Assembly (NCBI GenBank): GCA_002841885.1
Contig: PHBE01000022.1
Coordinates: 1 to 55,785 of the forward strand
Direction of reading: 5' to 3'
DNA: 55,785 nucleotides
From: Deltaproteobacteria bacterium HGW-Deltaproteobacteria-18
Lineage (GTDB): Bacteria > Desulfobacterota > Desulfovibrionia > Desulfovibrionales > Desulfomicrobiaceae
Shown: positions 17,413-25,830 of the stretch, piece by piece
Position numbering within the stretch: the stretch's first letter is position 1
How the letters are laid out: every line of letters begins with the position of its first letter
Notes under the pieces: generated by a model
Seen by the model: only the letters and a program-made list of their open reading frames with translations
What the model was told of the DNA's origin: nothing
Databases searched by the model: none
Position numbers and translations under genes: made by a program

Positions 17413-19063
17413 GATGTTTCACCGGCAAAAGGATTGTAAATTCGGTACCATGACCGGCTTCGCTGTCGAAGCGGATGATGCCGCCCAGTTTGTTTATTAT
17501 GGAGTAGCTGATGGAAAGCCCCAGCCCTGTTCCCTCCCCTACTCTCTTGGTCGTGAAGAACGGATCGAAAATGCGCCGCTGGACCTCCTTGTCCATACCC
17601 GGACCGTCATCACGTATGCTGATGCGCACCATATCCGATTCATCCTCGTAATCTGTGGACACCGTGATATTGCCGTTACGGTCTATGGCATCGATGGCGT
17701 TGTTGAGAAGGTTGAGGAGCACCTGCTGGATCTGGGCAGCGTCGGATTGAATCGTCGGCAGGTCCTGAGCCAGATTCCAGATGAGCTGGATGTTCCGGAA
17801 CCGGATTTCATTGTCCAGAAAAGTGGCGGTCTGTTTGATAACATCATTTATGTAGAGATTGTTGCAGACAGGCTCCATTCGCCGTGCAAAGCCCAGCATG
17901 CGATGCACGACCTGCCCAGCCCTTTCGACATGATGCTCGATTTTATCCACTGCATCCCCGAATTCCTGAAAGTTAGGACTTGCCTTCACATCCTCTTCTT
18001 CCAGCAGATCCCGCATCCAGCCAGCTTTTTCCCGGATAACGGCCAGCGGATTGTTGACTTCGTGCGCCACGCCAGCGGCCAGTTTTCCCAGCGCCGCCAT
18101 CTTGCTGGACTGGATCAACTCCTCGTTGAGTTGCGCCTGCTGCCTGTCACTGCGCTCCTGCTGTACGACGATCATGCGCGTGATCATGAGCGTGCCGACG
18201 ATGATGAAGATGATGCCCCCACCCACTACGGCCCAGGTCGCCGTCCGGGTCTCAAAAAGGGGCTGGAGTTCTCCGTGCATGTCCTCCTCAATTACGAGAA
18301 GCCAGTTTTTCTGCTCCAGCCAAATCCCTCCGACGAACACTTTCTTTCTTTCGGACTCGAATTCATCCACTTTGGCCCCGGAAAACGGGCTGCCGAGAAA
18401 CGCCGTGTAGATTTCCTTACTTTTGTTGCCGAACCGTGGTTTTGTCTGCAGTTCACCGTTGCGATTCACAAGGTAGGCGTCACCAAGATCTCCGAGTTGC
18501 AGCCAACGCACCAAAGAATCAAAAATATCCGAGTCGATGGTGGCCCGTAAAATCCAGACCTTGCCTCTCTCCTGTTTTTTTACGGCGATGATCATGTGAG
18601 GGAAGCCGCGAAACCCCTCGAACACGTCAGAAACGAAGATCTTCCGGACCATTACCTGGTTGAACCATTCTTCGTTTTTGTAATTCACATCAGAGAGATT
18701 GTACGGTCCGGAGTAGCTGACATGCACCCCCTCCTCGTTGATGAGTCCCAAATCGATAAACGTACGGGAACTCAGCTGCATGGTGCTCAGAATCTGCTCA
18801 AGCTTCTCTTGGGAGGAAAGGTCTTCAATGGAGTGGGAATAGGCAAGGGTGCGCAACTGGGAAACCTGTTCCCGCAAAAAGAGATCGATTCCCTGACGTT
18901 TGTTCTCGGCCAGGGTCATCAGATTGGAGCGGACTTTGGTGTGGTAGGCCGAAGCGAACATGGAGTACATGGTCACACCCAGGACGATAAGCGGAATCAG
19001 CGAAAAACCCAACGCCGTGATGGCGATCTTAGTCCCGAGATCCTTGAGCCCAAATACAGACAT
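17396..19063 (-). CDS. Cache-type sensor histidine kinase
   Basis: The 555-residue membrane kinase has a first membrane segment (about 13-35), a periplasmic sensor of about 240 residues with Cache features (TFIDLGLINEEGVHVSYSGP, NEEWFNQVM, GDAYLVNRNGEL), a second segment (about 276-298), phosphoacceptor His334 in VAHEVNNPLA, and a complete HATPase (LLNLLNNAIDAID, DDGPGMD, GTGLGLSIS). NYKNEEWFNQVM and the Cache layout suggest a small organic ligand. The kinase core resembles the one encoded at 26174-27829, sharing HEVNNPLA and AGWM-DLL around the active His. AGGAG precedes the ATG at 19063. It lies 103 bases after the sigma-54 activator gene. Confidence 0.95.
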   Translation of the reverse strand: MSVFGLKDLGTKIAITALGFSLIPLIVLGVTMYSMFASAYHTKVRSNLMTLAENKRQGIDLFLREQVSQLRTLAYSHSIEDLSSQEKLEQILSTMQLSSRTFIDLGLINEEGVHVSYSGPYNLSDVNYKNEEWFNQVMVRKIFVSDVFEGFRGFPHMIIAVKKQERGKVWILRATIDSDIFDSLVRWLQLGDLGDAYLVNRNGELQTKPRFGNKSKEIYTAFLGSPFSGAKVDEFESERKKVFVGGIWLEQKNWLLVIEEDMHGELQPLFETRTATWAVVGGGIIFIIVGTLMITRMIVVQQERSDRQQAQLNEELIQSSKMAALGKLAAGVAHEVNNPLAVIREKAGWMRDLLEEEDVKASPNFQEFGDAVDKIEHHVERAGQVVHRMLGFARRMEPVCNNLYINDVIKQTATFLDNEIRFRNIQLIWNLAQDLPTIQSDAAQIQQVLLNLLNNAIDAIDRNGNITVSTDYEDESDMVRISIRDDGPGMDKEVQRRIFDPFFTTKRVGEGTGLGLSISYSIINKLGGIIRFDSEAGHGTEFTILLPVKHHDRKE

Positions 19064-19166
19064 ACGTGCTCCTGAGGAATACTTCCTGAAACAACCAACG
19101 ACCCGTTATTCAACCTGGCAGAGCATCCATAGCCGACCCCGGAAGAGGGCGCAACAGCGATACCGC

Positions 19167-21692
19167 TCAGGATGAGCCGCCCGAGGGCCACACGTAGCGC
19201 GTCGAAGGGCCACGGCCGACCCTGACCAGCAGGCCGCGACTGACCAGGTCCTGGAGGTCATAGCTCGCGGTTCGCTTTGAAATCTCCCCATCGAGAAGGC
19301 CAAGCAGATCCTTGCTCGAAATGCTCCCATGCGCACGTACATACTCGCATGCGATGACCTGCCGGGAGTTCAGATCAAAAGGCAACACTATGTCATGTTT
19401 AGTTTTATCGGATCTTACGGGTAAGGTGTTTTCAAAACCGTCCCCGTTCTCCCGCGCAAACGAATCCGCGCTCTCGCCGAATGCGTCATCCTCATTTCTC
19501 GCCTTGCCGTTTATGCCCAATTGCTCAGACTGGATCACGCGCCCCTCGGACATCACGGCCGCCGTTATGATCACATGCTTGAGTTCCCGGATGTTGCCTG
19601 GCCAATCATAGGAGACAAGGGCTTTCAAGGCCCCGCGCGAAAGGGCGAGCTCAGACCTCCCGGCCATGTGTTCTCCCTCTTTCAGGAAGTGCATGGCCAA
19701 AACCGGGATGTTCTGCCGCTGCTCCCGTAAGGGAGGAGTTGTGATGGTTATCACCTTGAGCCGGTAATAGAGATCCTCACGGTATTTTCCTTCACCGATC
19801 AGGGCCTTCAAATCGACATTCGTGGCCGTGATAAGACGCACGTTCACGTCCACATCCTGGTCGCTGCCGAGCGGCTTGATCTTGCGCAGGGACAGCGCTC
19901 GCAACAAGGCCTGCTGGACCTTCATTGATGCGGACTGAATCTCGTCCAGAAACAGCGTCCCGCCATCGGCCTGCAGAAAAGCACCGCGCCGGTCACCCTT
20001 GCCGTCCGTGAACGCACCTTTGACGTGACCGAACAGGGAATCGAGCAGGAGATTCTCGTCCAGTTCACCGCAATTGATGGAAATGAAGGGCTTGTCGTTT
20101 CGGGACGACAGGCGATGCACGGCTTCGGCAGCCAATTGCTTGCCAGTACCGGTCTCGCCTTCGATAAGCACGTCCACTTCGACCTGACTGGCCTTGATGA
20201 TATCGCGCTTCATCTGCTTCATGTATGGCCCCGAACCGACAAGTTCGGGAAAATCGGCGTCCAGCGTCGATACGGCGGGCCCCATACTCAACTCCACCGG
20301 CTCTTTCAAAGCCACGGACTCGATCTTGAGGTCTTTCGACTTGATTTCTTCGAATTGCGCCTGCAGCGTCCTTATCATTGAATTGATCGAATCCTTGAGC
20401 ATCTCTGCTTCATAGCCCGTTTCGATCAGACGGACCTCCTCCCATTCGCCCTTTTCCGTGAGAGTCTTCACCGCATAGGCAAGCTCCTGCAGGCCGAGCG
20501 TGGTTCCCCTGGCAACCAGCACGATGGCCAGCACCAGAACCAGCACGGAAATGGCGCTGATGATCAGCATGACATCAATATGTCGGTATCCCGCGAGGTC
20601 GACCAGAACGCTCCGGTCCTCATAGGCGATTCCCCCGATGATTCTGGCGTCCTGATCCGGGGCCAGAATCAGGCGTACCGGGGCGTAGGCAAGAAAATGT
20701 TCACTGTAGGGCGAAGCGGACTCCACTCGATTGAACGGCCGGACTATATCCTTGTGCCCCTCGCGGACATCCTCGACGGTCTGCCAATAATTTTCGTTCC
20801 GTTCCGCGGGACGGAACGCCCCTGGCATGCCGGGCCTGCCCAGAGTTCCGGACAAGGTTTTCCGGATATTCAAGGTACGCAGAGGCCCATCGTCATCCTG
20901 TTCCGATTCGGATTGGAAAAGCACCCACCCCCCAAGATCGAAAAAAAAGGTGTACCGCTGAAATTTTGGATTGCGCGAGAAAGCGAAAACGGGAGAATTG
21001 GACGACTCATAGAGAGAGAGCACATTGCGAATCACCTTGGCGTTAAGTGAAAGATAGGCGTACCCGCCCATTTCTCCGCCAGGGCCCACATAGGGAGTCA
21101 CCATGCGCAACGCCACACAAGACATGCGTTCTCGCGGATTGTCAGCCATGGGATACGGAGTTTCCACCTCTTTAAACTCCGACAGCCACACTTCACCTGC
21201 TTTCAAACCGCGAACATTCGCATACAGAAGCGCTGGACCGGGCCGAATGGCGTTCACTTCATCCGGCGTCAATCGTATTTCTTTCCCCTCGCGACTCACA
21301 AAAACAACAGGATCTTCTTCACTCAGGGGAATGAAGCCGAATTCCGCAAACTCAAGGCCATCGAGTTCCCGAATATCCCTCAGATAGCGGGCCGTATCCT
21401 CCGCGTTCATAGGATTTCGAGCCGCGAAAAGAAGCTGCCGCTTGCAGCGCTCCAGCAACGTTTCCACTGCATAGGCGGTGGTCACGGCATGAATCCGCGA
21501 GTTGCGTTCAAGGGCGAGGGAGATAAACTCGGATGACGCCCAATACGTTGCATACCCCATCAGCGCGAGCACGATGAGGGACGTGGGGATAAGCGTCACG
21601 AGCAGGCGCGTCCGGAGTTTGCGCCTGGCTGGAACAGGTCCACCGGGCCGCATCCGGGACACCCATTCCAAAAAGGCTTTCGGTTTGATCAT
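19167..21692 (-). CDS. Membrane-bound sigma-54 activator with periplasmic sensor and winged-helix C-terminus
   Basis: The 841-residue protein has membrane segments at about 28-50 and 373-396 enclosing a periplasmic Cache-like sensor, a HAMP-like linker, and a sigma-54 AAA+ domain at about 484-715. That domain has Walker A GETGTGKQ (512-519), Walker B GGTLFLDEI (577-585) and the arginine-finger segment YREDLYYRL. The sigma-54 contact loop is GAFTDG, not GAFTGA. The C-terminus (about 773-836, SRQVIACEYV, SISSKDLL, RTASYDLQDLVSRGLL) is a winged helix like those in RecG-type or DeoR-like regulators, where most activators have a Fis-type helix. GGAGG precedes the ATG. It is divergent from a gene with a -24/-12 promoter, its probable target. 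Confidence 0.93.
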   Translation of the reverse strand: MIKPKAFLEWVSRMRPGGPVPARRKLRTRLLVTLIPTSLIVLALMGYATYWASSEFISLALERNSRIHAVTTAYAVETLLERCKRQLLFAARNPMNAEDTARYLRDIRELDGLEFAEFGFIPLSEEDPVVFVSREGKEIRLTPDEVNAIRPGPALLYANVRGLKAGEVWLSEFKEVETPYPMADNPRERMSCVALRMVTPYVGPGGEMGGYAYLSLNAKVIRNVLSLYESSNSPVFAFSRNPKFQRYTFFFDLGGWVLFQSESEQDDDGPLRTLNIRKTLSGTLGRPGMPGAFRPAERNENYWQTVEDVREGHKDIVRPFNRVESASPYSEHFLAYAPVRLILAPDQDARIIGGIAYEDRSVLVDLAGYRHIDVMLIISAISVLVLVLAIVLVARGTTLGLQELAYAVKTLTEKGEWEEVRLIETGYEAEMLKDSINSMIRTLQAQFEEIKSKDLKIESVALKEPVELSMGPAVSTLDADFPELVGSGPYMKQMKRDIIKASQVEVDVLIEGETGTGKQLAAEAVHRLSSRNDKPFISINCGELDENLLLDSLFGHVKGAFTDGKGDRRGAFLQADGGTLFLDEIQSASMKVQQALLRALSLRKIKPLGSDQDVDVNVRLITATNVDLKALIGEGKYREDLYYRLKVITITTPPLREQRQNIPVLAMHFLKEGEHMAGRSELALSRGALKALVSYDWPGNIRELKHVIITAAVMSEGRVIQSEQLGINGKARNEDDAFGESADSFARENGDGFENTLPVRSDKTKHDIVLPFDLNSRQVIACEYVRAHGSISSKDLLGLLDGEISKRTASYDLQDLVSRGLLVRVGRGPSTRYVWPSGGSS

Positions 21693-21855
21693 GCTTCCTC
21701 CATTTTTCCAACCCCTTCCGGCACAGCCTCAAATCGTGCAAATTTTCCTTCCCGATAACAGACACCGGACACTTTGCTCAAGAAGAAAAAGTGCAATATA
21801 CAGCAAAAATTACGCAACAACATTGCCAACCAACTAAAAAACAAACCTTTTGTGA

Positions 21856-21870
21856 ATTTTGTATCAAAAT
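21856..21870. promoter_or_regulatory. Candidate enhancer (activator-binding) palindrome
   Basis: ATTTTG-tat-CAAAAT is a perfect six-base inverted repeat with a three-base centre. It lies about 70 bases upstream of the -24 box, within the range used by sigma-54 activators. Confidence 0.4.
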
Positions 21871-21925
21871 AATATCATTTAAAAACAGAATATTAAATAA
21901 AAAAATACGCATCGCGCAGAAAAAT

Positions 21926-21942
21926 TTGGCACAGGAATTGTT
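21926..21942 (+). promoter_or_regulatory. Sigma-54 promoter (-24/-12) of the CBS/transporter unit
   Basis: TTGGCACAGGAATTGTT matches TGGCAC-N5-TTGC, with GG and the GT of TTGT exactly 12 bases apart; only the last C of the -12 box is T. Transcription would start near 21953, about 60 bases before the first ATG. The divergent neighbour encodes a sigma-54 activator, which supports the call. Confidence 0.8.
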
Positions 21943-22013
21943 TATCACCTCATAGTATTTGCAAGATTATTTGACGACTTGAAATCGGCAATAAACCTGC
22001 GTCGGAGGCGAAG

Positions 22014-22616
22014 ATGGTGCACAATCATCAATTCCGGCCCAACCCCAAGGAGCGATGGATAATGGAAGCATCCGTAAAAGATTTCATGGTCCCCATAGCC
22101 AAATTCCCCAGAATATCGGACTCAGCAACTTTCTCAGGAGCGGTCATGGCTCTGGAGAGGGCCAACGAAGAATACCTCTCCGGAAAGCGCGAACAGCGCA
22201 TACTGCTGGTGACCGACAGTGAAAACAAGGTCGTCGGCAAGCTCTCTCCCCTCGACGTGGTCCGCGGGCTCGAACCAGACTACGAAAAGCTGGTCGACGA
22301 ACAGAGCAGCGTCTACGTTGAAAAGTTCAGCTACGTGATCCAGCCCATGAAAGAGCAGACCACCCTGTGGGCCAAGCCACTGGACGACCTCTGCACCACT
22401 GCCAAGGATATTCTGGTAAAGGACTTCATCCAGCCGCCAAAATCTTCCCAAATCATCGATCAGGACGCGAACCTGAACAATGCCTTCCACCGCTTTGTCA
22501 TGTTCAAGCATGACTCTCTTTTCGTCATGGACGGCAAGAAACTCATTGGCCTTTTGCGCTTTTCCGACGTGTACCGGGAAATCGCCCGCAGAATCAAAGA
22601 ATCCTGCGGCCTCTAA
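22014..22616 (+). CDS. CBS-domain protein
   Basis: The 200-residue cytoplasmic protein has two CBS motifs (about 17-95 and 130-195: VKDFMVPIAKFPRI, NKVVGKLSPLDVVRGLEPDY, AKDILVKDFIQPPKSSQI, KLIGLLRFSDVYREIARRI). CBS pairs bind adenosine nucleotides or related ligands and act as regulatory modules. It resembles the CBS half of the receiver-CBS protein at 13902-14804. Two starts are possible: the ATG at 22014, five bases after GGAGG, and the ATG at 22062, ten bases after AAGGAG, which begins right at the domain. It is the first gene behind the sigma-54 promoter and is followed after 65 bases by an anion transporter, which it may regulate. Confidence 0.9.
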   Translation: MVHNHQFRPNPKERWIMEASVKDFMVPIAKFPRISDSATFSGAVMALERANEEYLSGKREQRILLVTDSENKVVGKLSPLDVVRGLEPDYEKLVDEQSSVYVEKFSYVIQPMKEQTTLWAKPLDDLCTTAKDILVKDFIQPPKSSQIIDQDANLNNAFHRFVMFKHDSLFVMDGKKLIGLLRFSDVYREIARRIKESCGL

Positions 22617-22681
22617 GTCGTCGTATCTTCAAACGATGTTACCACTGCGTAGTTAACACTGATTAATAAAGGAGAAAATCC

Positions 22682-24148
22682 ATGAGTGCACAAGAAGTGC
22701 GAGATATTTCCCCAGATGAGCTCCTCATGCACGAAGAAGAGCCACAGGGCCCGACTCAGTCATCCAAAGCCATGATCATCAAGTTGCTCATCGCGCTTGG
22801 TCTTTTTCTGTTCATTTTCTTTCTGCCCCGTCCGGAGTCTCTCCCGGTGGAAGCGCATCGTCTGGGCGCCATCCTGCTTCCGATCGTTTTCCTCTGGGTA
22901 TCCGAAGCCATACCCATTGGCGTAACCGCCCTGCTGGCCACAGCGCTCATGATCATTTTCAAGGTCACCAAGTCATCTGCGGCTTGGGCCCCCTACGCCA
23001 ACCACACCGTCATGTTCGTCATGATGATCATCATGTTCGGCGTCATCCTGAACGAGGTCGGACTGGCCAAGCGCCTGCTGTTCTTCATCCTCAAATTCGC
23101 GGGAACCAAGGTGAAGCAGCTAAGCTTCTTCATCGCCATTAGCAGCACCCTGCTCTCGACCCTTTTCCATGACGCGACCATCACCATCATCATGCTCTTC
23201 GCCATCCTGCCCCTCTTCCAGAGCATGGGCATCACGCCCAAGAAGAGCAACAACCTGAGCAAGTTCTTCATCATTCTGATACCCCTGGCGGCATCGGCCG
23301 GTGGCTTCGGGACCATGCTCGGCGGCGGCCGCTGCGCCCTGGCCGTGGACATCACGCAGAAGTACCTACTTGAGACCACGGGCGTCGCCGTTAAAATCGG
23401 CTTCCTGAAGTACGCCATGGTCGAATTCCCGGTCTCCATCTTCACCGCTGTGGCGACCTGGGCCATCTGTTACCTGTACTTCCGACCCAAGGAGAAGGAA
23501 CTCCCCGCCTCCGTAAAGATCGAGTCCATGCCGCCCATGAGCAACGCTGAAAAGGGTGTGGCAGCAGTCTTCTCCGCCGCTTTCATTCTCTGGTTCGCAG
23601 GCGACCTGACCGGCTGGCATGTCAGCGTGGTCGCGGCTCTGGCCCTGGCAGCCTTCTGCGCTCCGGGCTGGGTCTCTTTCAAGACCATCTGTGACAAGTT
23701 TCCCTGGGAATCCTGGATCGTATTCGGTTCCGGCGTCTCTCTCGGCGCGGCCATGCTCTCCAGCGGCCTCGGCAAATACCTTGCTACGGTCTGCCTGCCT
23801 TTACTGGAAGGCCAGTCGCCCTTTGTCACCTACTACGGCATCGGTCTCTTCGGTTCGGCCCTGTCGAGCATGATGAGCAACTCGGCGGCCGTGGCCCTGA
23901 GTCTGCCCGTGACCCTGCCCATGGCCAGCATGATGAACATGAGCGTTGAGACCGTCGGTCTTCTCGCCCCCATGACCACCTCCTTCATCATGCTCGTCAT
24001 CGGCTGCCCTCCGACAATCATCGCATACAGCACTGGCTATTTCAGCCAGGTCGAGTTCTCCAAGGTCGCCATCCCCTGGTGTCTCGTCTTGCTGGCCATC
24101 TGCGTAACCGCGGCACTGACTTACTGGCCGATGATCGGATTCCAATAA
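22682..24148 (+). CDS. DASS-family (SLC13/CitT type) anion symporter
   Basis: The 488-residue polytopic inner-membrane protein has about 12 hydrophobic segments after a 30-residue acidic, hydrophilic N-terminus. It belongs to the divalent anion:sodium symporters, which carry dicarboxylates, citrate or sulfate with Na+. The second substrate hairpin shows MSNSAAVALSLPV, close to the SNT motif, while the first hairpin has LFHDATITIIM instead of SNT, so ligand or ion coordination may differ. FLWVSEAIPIGVTALL and the final TSFIMLVIGCPPTIIAYSTGY are typical. AAGGAG precedes the ATG. Being behind a sigma-54 promoter and beside Cache sensors suggests it takes up the organic acid that the sensors detect; sulfate cannot be excluded. 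Confidence 0.93.
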   Translation: MSAQEVRDISPDELLMHEEEPQGPTQSSKAMIIKLLIALGLFLFIFFLPRPESLPVEAHRLGAILLPIVFLWVSEAIPIGVTALLATALMIIFKVTKSSAAWAPYANHTVMFVMMIIMFGVILNEVGLAKRLLFFILKFAGTKVKQLSFFIAISSTLLSTLFHDATITIIMLFAILPLFQSMGITPKKSNNLSKFFIILIPLAASAGGFGTMLGGGRCALAVDITQKYLLETTGVAVKIGFLKYAMVEFPVSIFTAVATWAICYLYFRPKEKELPASVKIESMPPMSNAEKGVAAVFSAAFILWFAGDLTGWHVSVVAALALAAFCAPGWVSFKTICDKFPWESWIVFGSGVSLGAAMLSSGLGKYLATVCLPLLEGQSPFVTYYGIGLFGSALSSMMSNSAAVALSLPVTLPMASMMNMSVETVGLLAPMTTSFIMLVIGCPPTIIAYSTGYFSQVEFSKVAIPWCLVLLAICVTAALTYWPMIGFQ

Positions 24149-24161
24149 CACTGCACACAAC

Positions 24162-24185
24162 GAGGAGGGGAATTTGCCCCTCCTC
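24162..24185 (+). terminator. Hairpin after the transporter gene
   Basis: GAGGAGGGG and CCCCTCCTC form a perfect nine-base-pair stem with a six-base loop, 13 bases past the stop codon. Only a short ATTTTG follows, so it may be a partial terminator or a stability hairpin between the transporter and receiver parts of the unit. Confidence 0.55.
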
Positions 24186-24295
24186 CATGATTTTGATCCA
24201 ACGGTTCAGAATGAATATTATAACTGATTAAATTTATTCACCAACGACTAATGCCTGCCCGTCCGCAACTTCCTGGACGGGATAAGGGGGATAGA

Positions 24296-24739
24296 ATGGA
24301 AAATCTGCCAAAACTGCTGCTTATCGACGATGAGGAAAGGTTTCGCGAGACACTGTCCAAACGCCTGTCGGAGACCGGATACACTGTGAGCACAGCCTCC
24401 AACGGCACCGAGGCTCTGGACAGCCTGGCCACCAACAAATTCGACGTCGCGATACTCGACATCCAGATGCCCGGTTTGAGTGGCATCGAAACCCTGGCCG
24501 AAATTCGCGCCAGACACCTCGGCGTGGAGGTCATCATGCTGACAGGCCATGGTGATGTATCCTCGGCTGTCGAAGGCATGCGCCTCGGAGCCTACGATTA
24601 TCTGATGAAACCCTGCGAATATGAATACCTCGTGGTCAAGATCCAGGAAGCCTACAAGATCAAGAAAGACCGTGACGAACGGTTGCGGCGGGCCGAAGAA
24701 AAGGCCCTGCTGGACAAGCTGCAGAAAAGATGGGTCTAG
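24296..24739 (+). CDS. Receiver protein with C-terminal helix (first of a duplicate pair)
   Basis: The 147-residue protein is a receiver domain with DDEE at 11-14, phosphoacceptor Asp55 (AILDIQMPGLSG), Thr in MLTGHG and Lys in LMKPCE, followed by a charged helix of about 25 residues (KIKKDRDERLRRAEEKALLDKL). No DNA-binding domain. It is about 80% identical to the next protein (25067-25513) and shares with it a run of 44 identical residues, which points to recent duplication. GGGGGAT precedes the ATG at 24296. The charged tail could contact a partner such as the dikinase-like proteins or the kinase downstream; this is inference. Confidence 0.95.
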   Translation: MENLPKLLLIDDEERFRETLSKRLSETGYTVSTASNGTEALDSLATNKFDVAILDIQMPGLSGIETLAEIRARHLGVEVIMLTGHGDVSSAVEGMRLGAYDYLMKPCEYEYLVVKIQEAYKIKKDRDERLRRAEEKALLDKLQKRWV

Positions 24740-25066
24740 TTTTGATGAACTGTATCGAGCCCCGATGCTGACAGCACAAGGACACGGTCCAGACAGCCAT
24801 GCCGGGGGGAATGACTCCCCCCGGCTCAACCTTTTTCAACGCTCCCCTTCCAAGCCAGAAGTGCAAGGAAGGCTTCCGAAGGTCGAGCACACCGGAAGAT
24901 CGCTGCACGCGTCAATACGTTTTACATACTCTCACCATATTAATTCAGGCAATTAAACCTCGCAGAGAACCGTTGGGAATTTCTTGAAATGAAAACATTG
25001 CTACGGTATTCACAAACAATGCGCATACTCGAATCAATGCAGTGTTACTTCCACGAGGAGGATATA
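24740..25066 (+). other. Intergenic stretch between duplicate receiver genes
   Basis: This 327-base stretch has no gene. It contains the terminator at 24801-24835 and then AT-rich sequence that may hold a promoter for the second receiver; I found no convincing -35/-10 or -24/-12 pair. The strong GAGGAGG before the ATG at 25067 is its ribosome site. Confidence 0.6.
24801..24835 (+). terminator. Rho-independent terminator
   Basis: GCCGGGGGGA and TCCCCCCGGC form a perfect ten-base-pair stem with a five-base loop, followed by TCAACCTTTTT. It separates the two duplicate receiver genes, so the second may have its own promoter. Confidence 0.8.
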
Positions 25067-25513
25067 ATGGATATTTTACCCAAATTGCTTCTGGTTGATG
25101 ATGAAGAAAAATTTCGAGACACCCTTGCCAAACGGCTGCAGGAAACAGGCTACGAAGTCAGCGGTGCGGCCAGCGGCATGGAAGCATTGGACCGACTGGC
25201 GGCGGAAAAGTTCGACATGGTTATTCTTGACATCCAGATGCCGGGTCTGAGCGGCATTGAAACACTGTCGGAGATTCGAGGAAGACACATCGGCGTGGAA
25301 GTCATCATGCTCACCGGTCACGGCGACGTGTCCTCGGCCGTGGAAGGAATGCGGTTGGGAGCCTACGATTATCTCATGAAACCATGCGAGTACGAGTATC
25401 TCGTGGTGAAAATTCAGGAAGCCTTCAAGATCAAAAAAGATCGGGACGAACGTCTGCGCAGGGCGGAGGAAAAGGCCATCCTCGACAGGATGCACAAGAG
25501 CCTGCGTATCTAG
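25067..25513 (+). CDS. Receiver protein with C-terminal helix (second of a duplicate pair)
   Basis: The 148-residue protein has the same plan as its upstream twin: DDEE, phosphoacceptor Asp55 (VILDIQMPGLSG), MLTGHG, LMKPCE and a charged C-terminal helix. Differences gather in the first 75 residues and in the last ten, while the face from the Thr switch to the last helix is unchanged, suggesting a shared partner but perhaps different kinases. GAGGAGG lies five bases before the ATG at 25067. A small membrane protein follows after 86 bases. Confidence 0.95.
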   Translation: MDILPKLLLVDDEEKFRDTLAKRLQETGYEVSGAASGMEALDRLAAEKFDMVILDIQMPGLSGIETLSEIRGRHIGVEVIMLTGHGDVSSAVEGMRLGAYDYLMKPCEYEYLVVKIQEAFKIKKDRDERLRRAEEKAILDRMHKSLRI

Positions 25514-25599
25514 TTCCTACCAGGGCTGGAATTACCCGTCGTTTTCCCTCCGGGTCGCTTACCGCGGGAAAACGGCGTTCCCTTTGCAAAGAGGTTCAA

Positions 25600-25830
25600 A
25601 TGCAGGAAAATTTCAGTTTCAACGAAGAAGAACAAGTAAGCCAAGCCAGTTCTCGGCAATCGCCCCCGAATCCCGGAAATACCGACCACAAGCCGCTGCA
25701 TCATCTGCCCCGGGGTAAAGCCTGGAACCCTCCGATACTCAAAAAGTGGTGGTTTTGGCCGGCGAGCCTGGCGGGACTCTTCGCTTTGAATCTGGCGATC
25801 TCGCTCTGGGACCGTTTCTTTGGCAATTAA
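25600..25830 (+). CDS. Small single-pass membrane protein
   Basis: I do not recognise this 76-residue protein. Residues 1-45 are hydrophilic and rich in Gln, Ser, Pro and His; residues 50-70 form one membrane segment (WWFWPASLAGLFALNLAISLW), ending in a short polar tail. GAGG lies five bases before the ATG and codon use matches its neighbours, so it is probably real. It sits between the duplicate receivers and the third kinase and might tether or modulate a signalling protein at the membrane; that role is a guess. Confidence 0.65.
   Translation: MQENFSFNEEEQVSQASSRQSPPNPGNTDHKPLHHLPRGKAWNPPILKKWWFWPASLAGLFALNLAISLWDRFFGN

Larger units (their letters stand above)
21693..22013. promoter_or_regulatory. 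Divergent control region between the sigma-54 activator and the CBS gene
   Basis: This 321-base AT-rich stretch holds no gene. It contains the sigma-54 promoter at 21926-21942 and a perfect palindrome at 21856-21870, listed separately. The activator's own promoter must also lie here on the minus strand, but I see no convincing -35/-10 pair for it. Confidence 0.6.
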
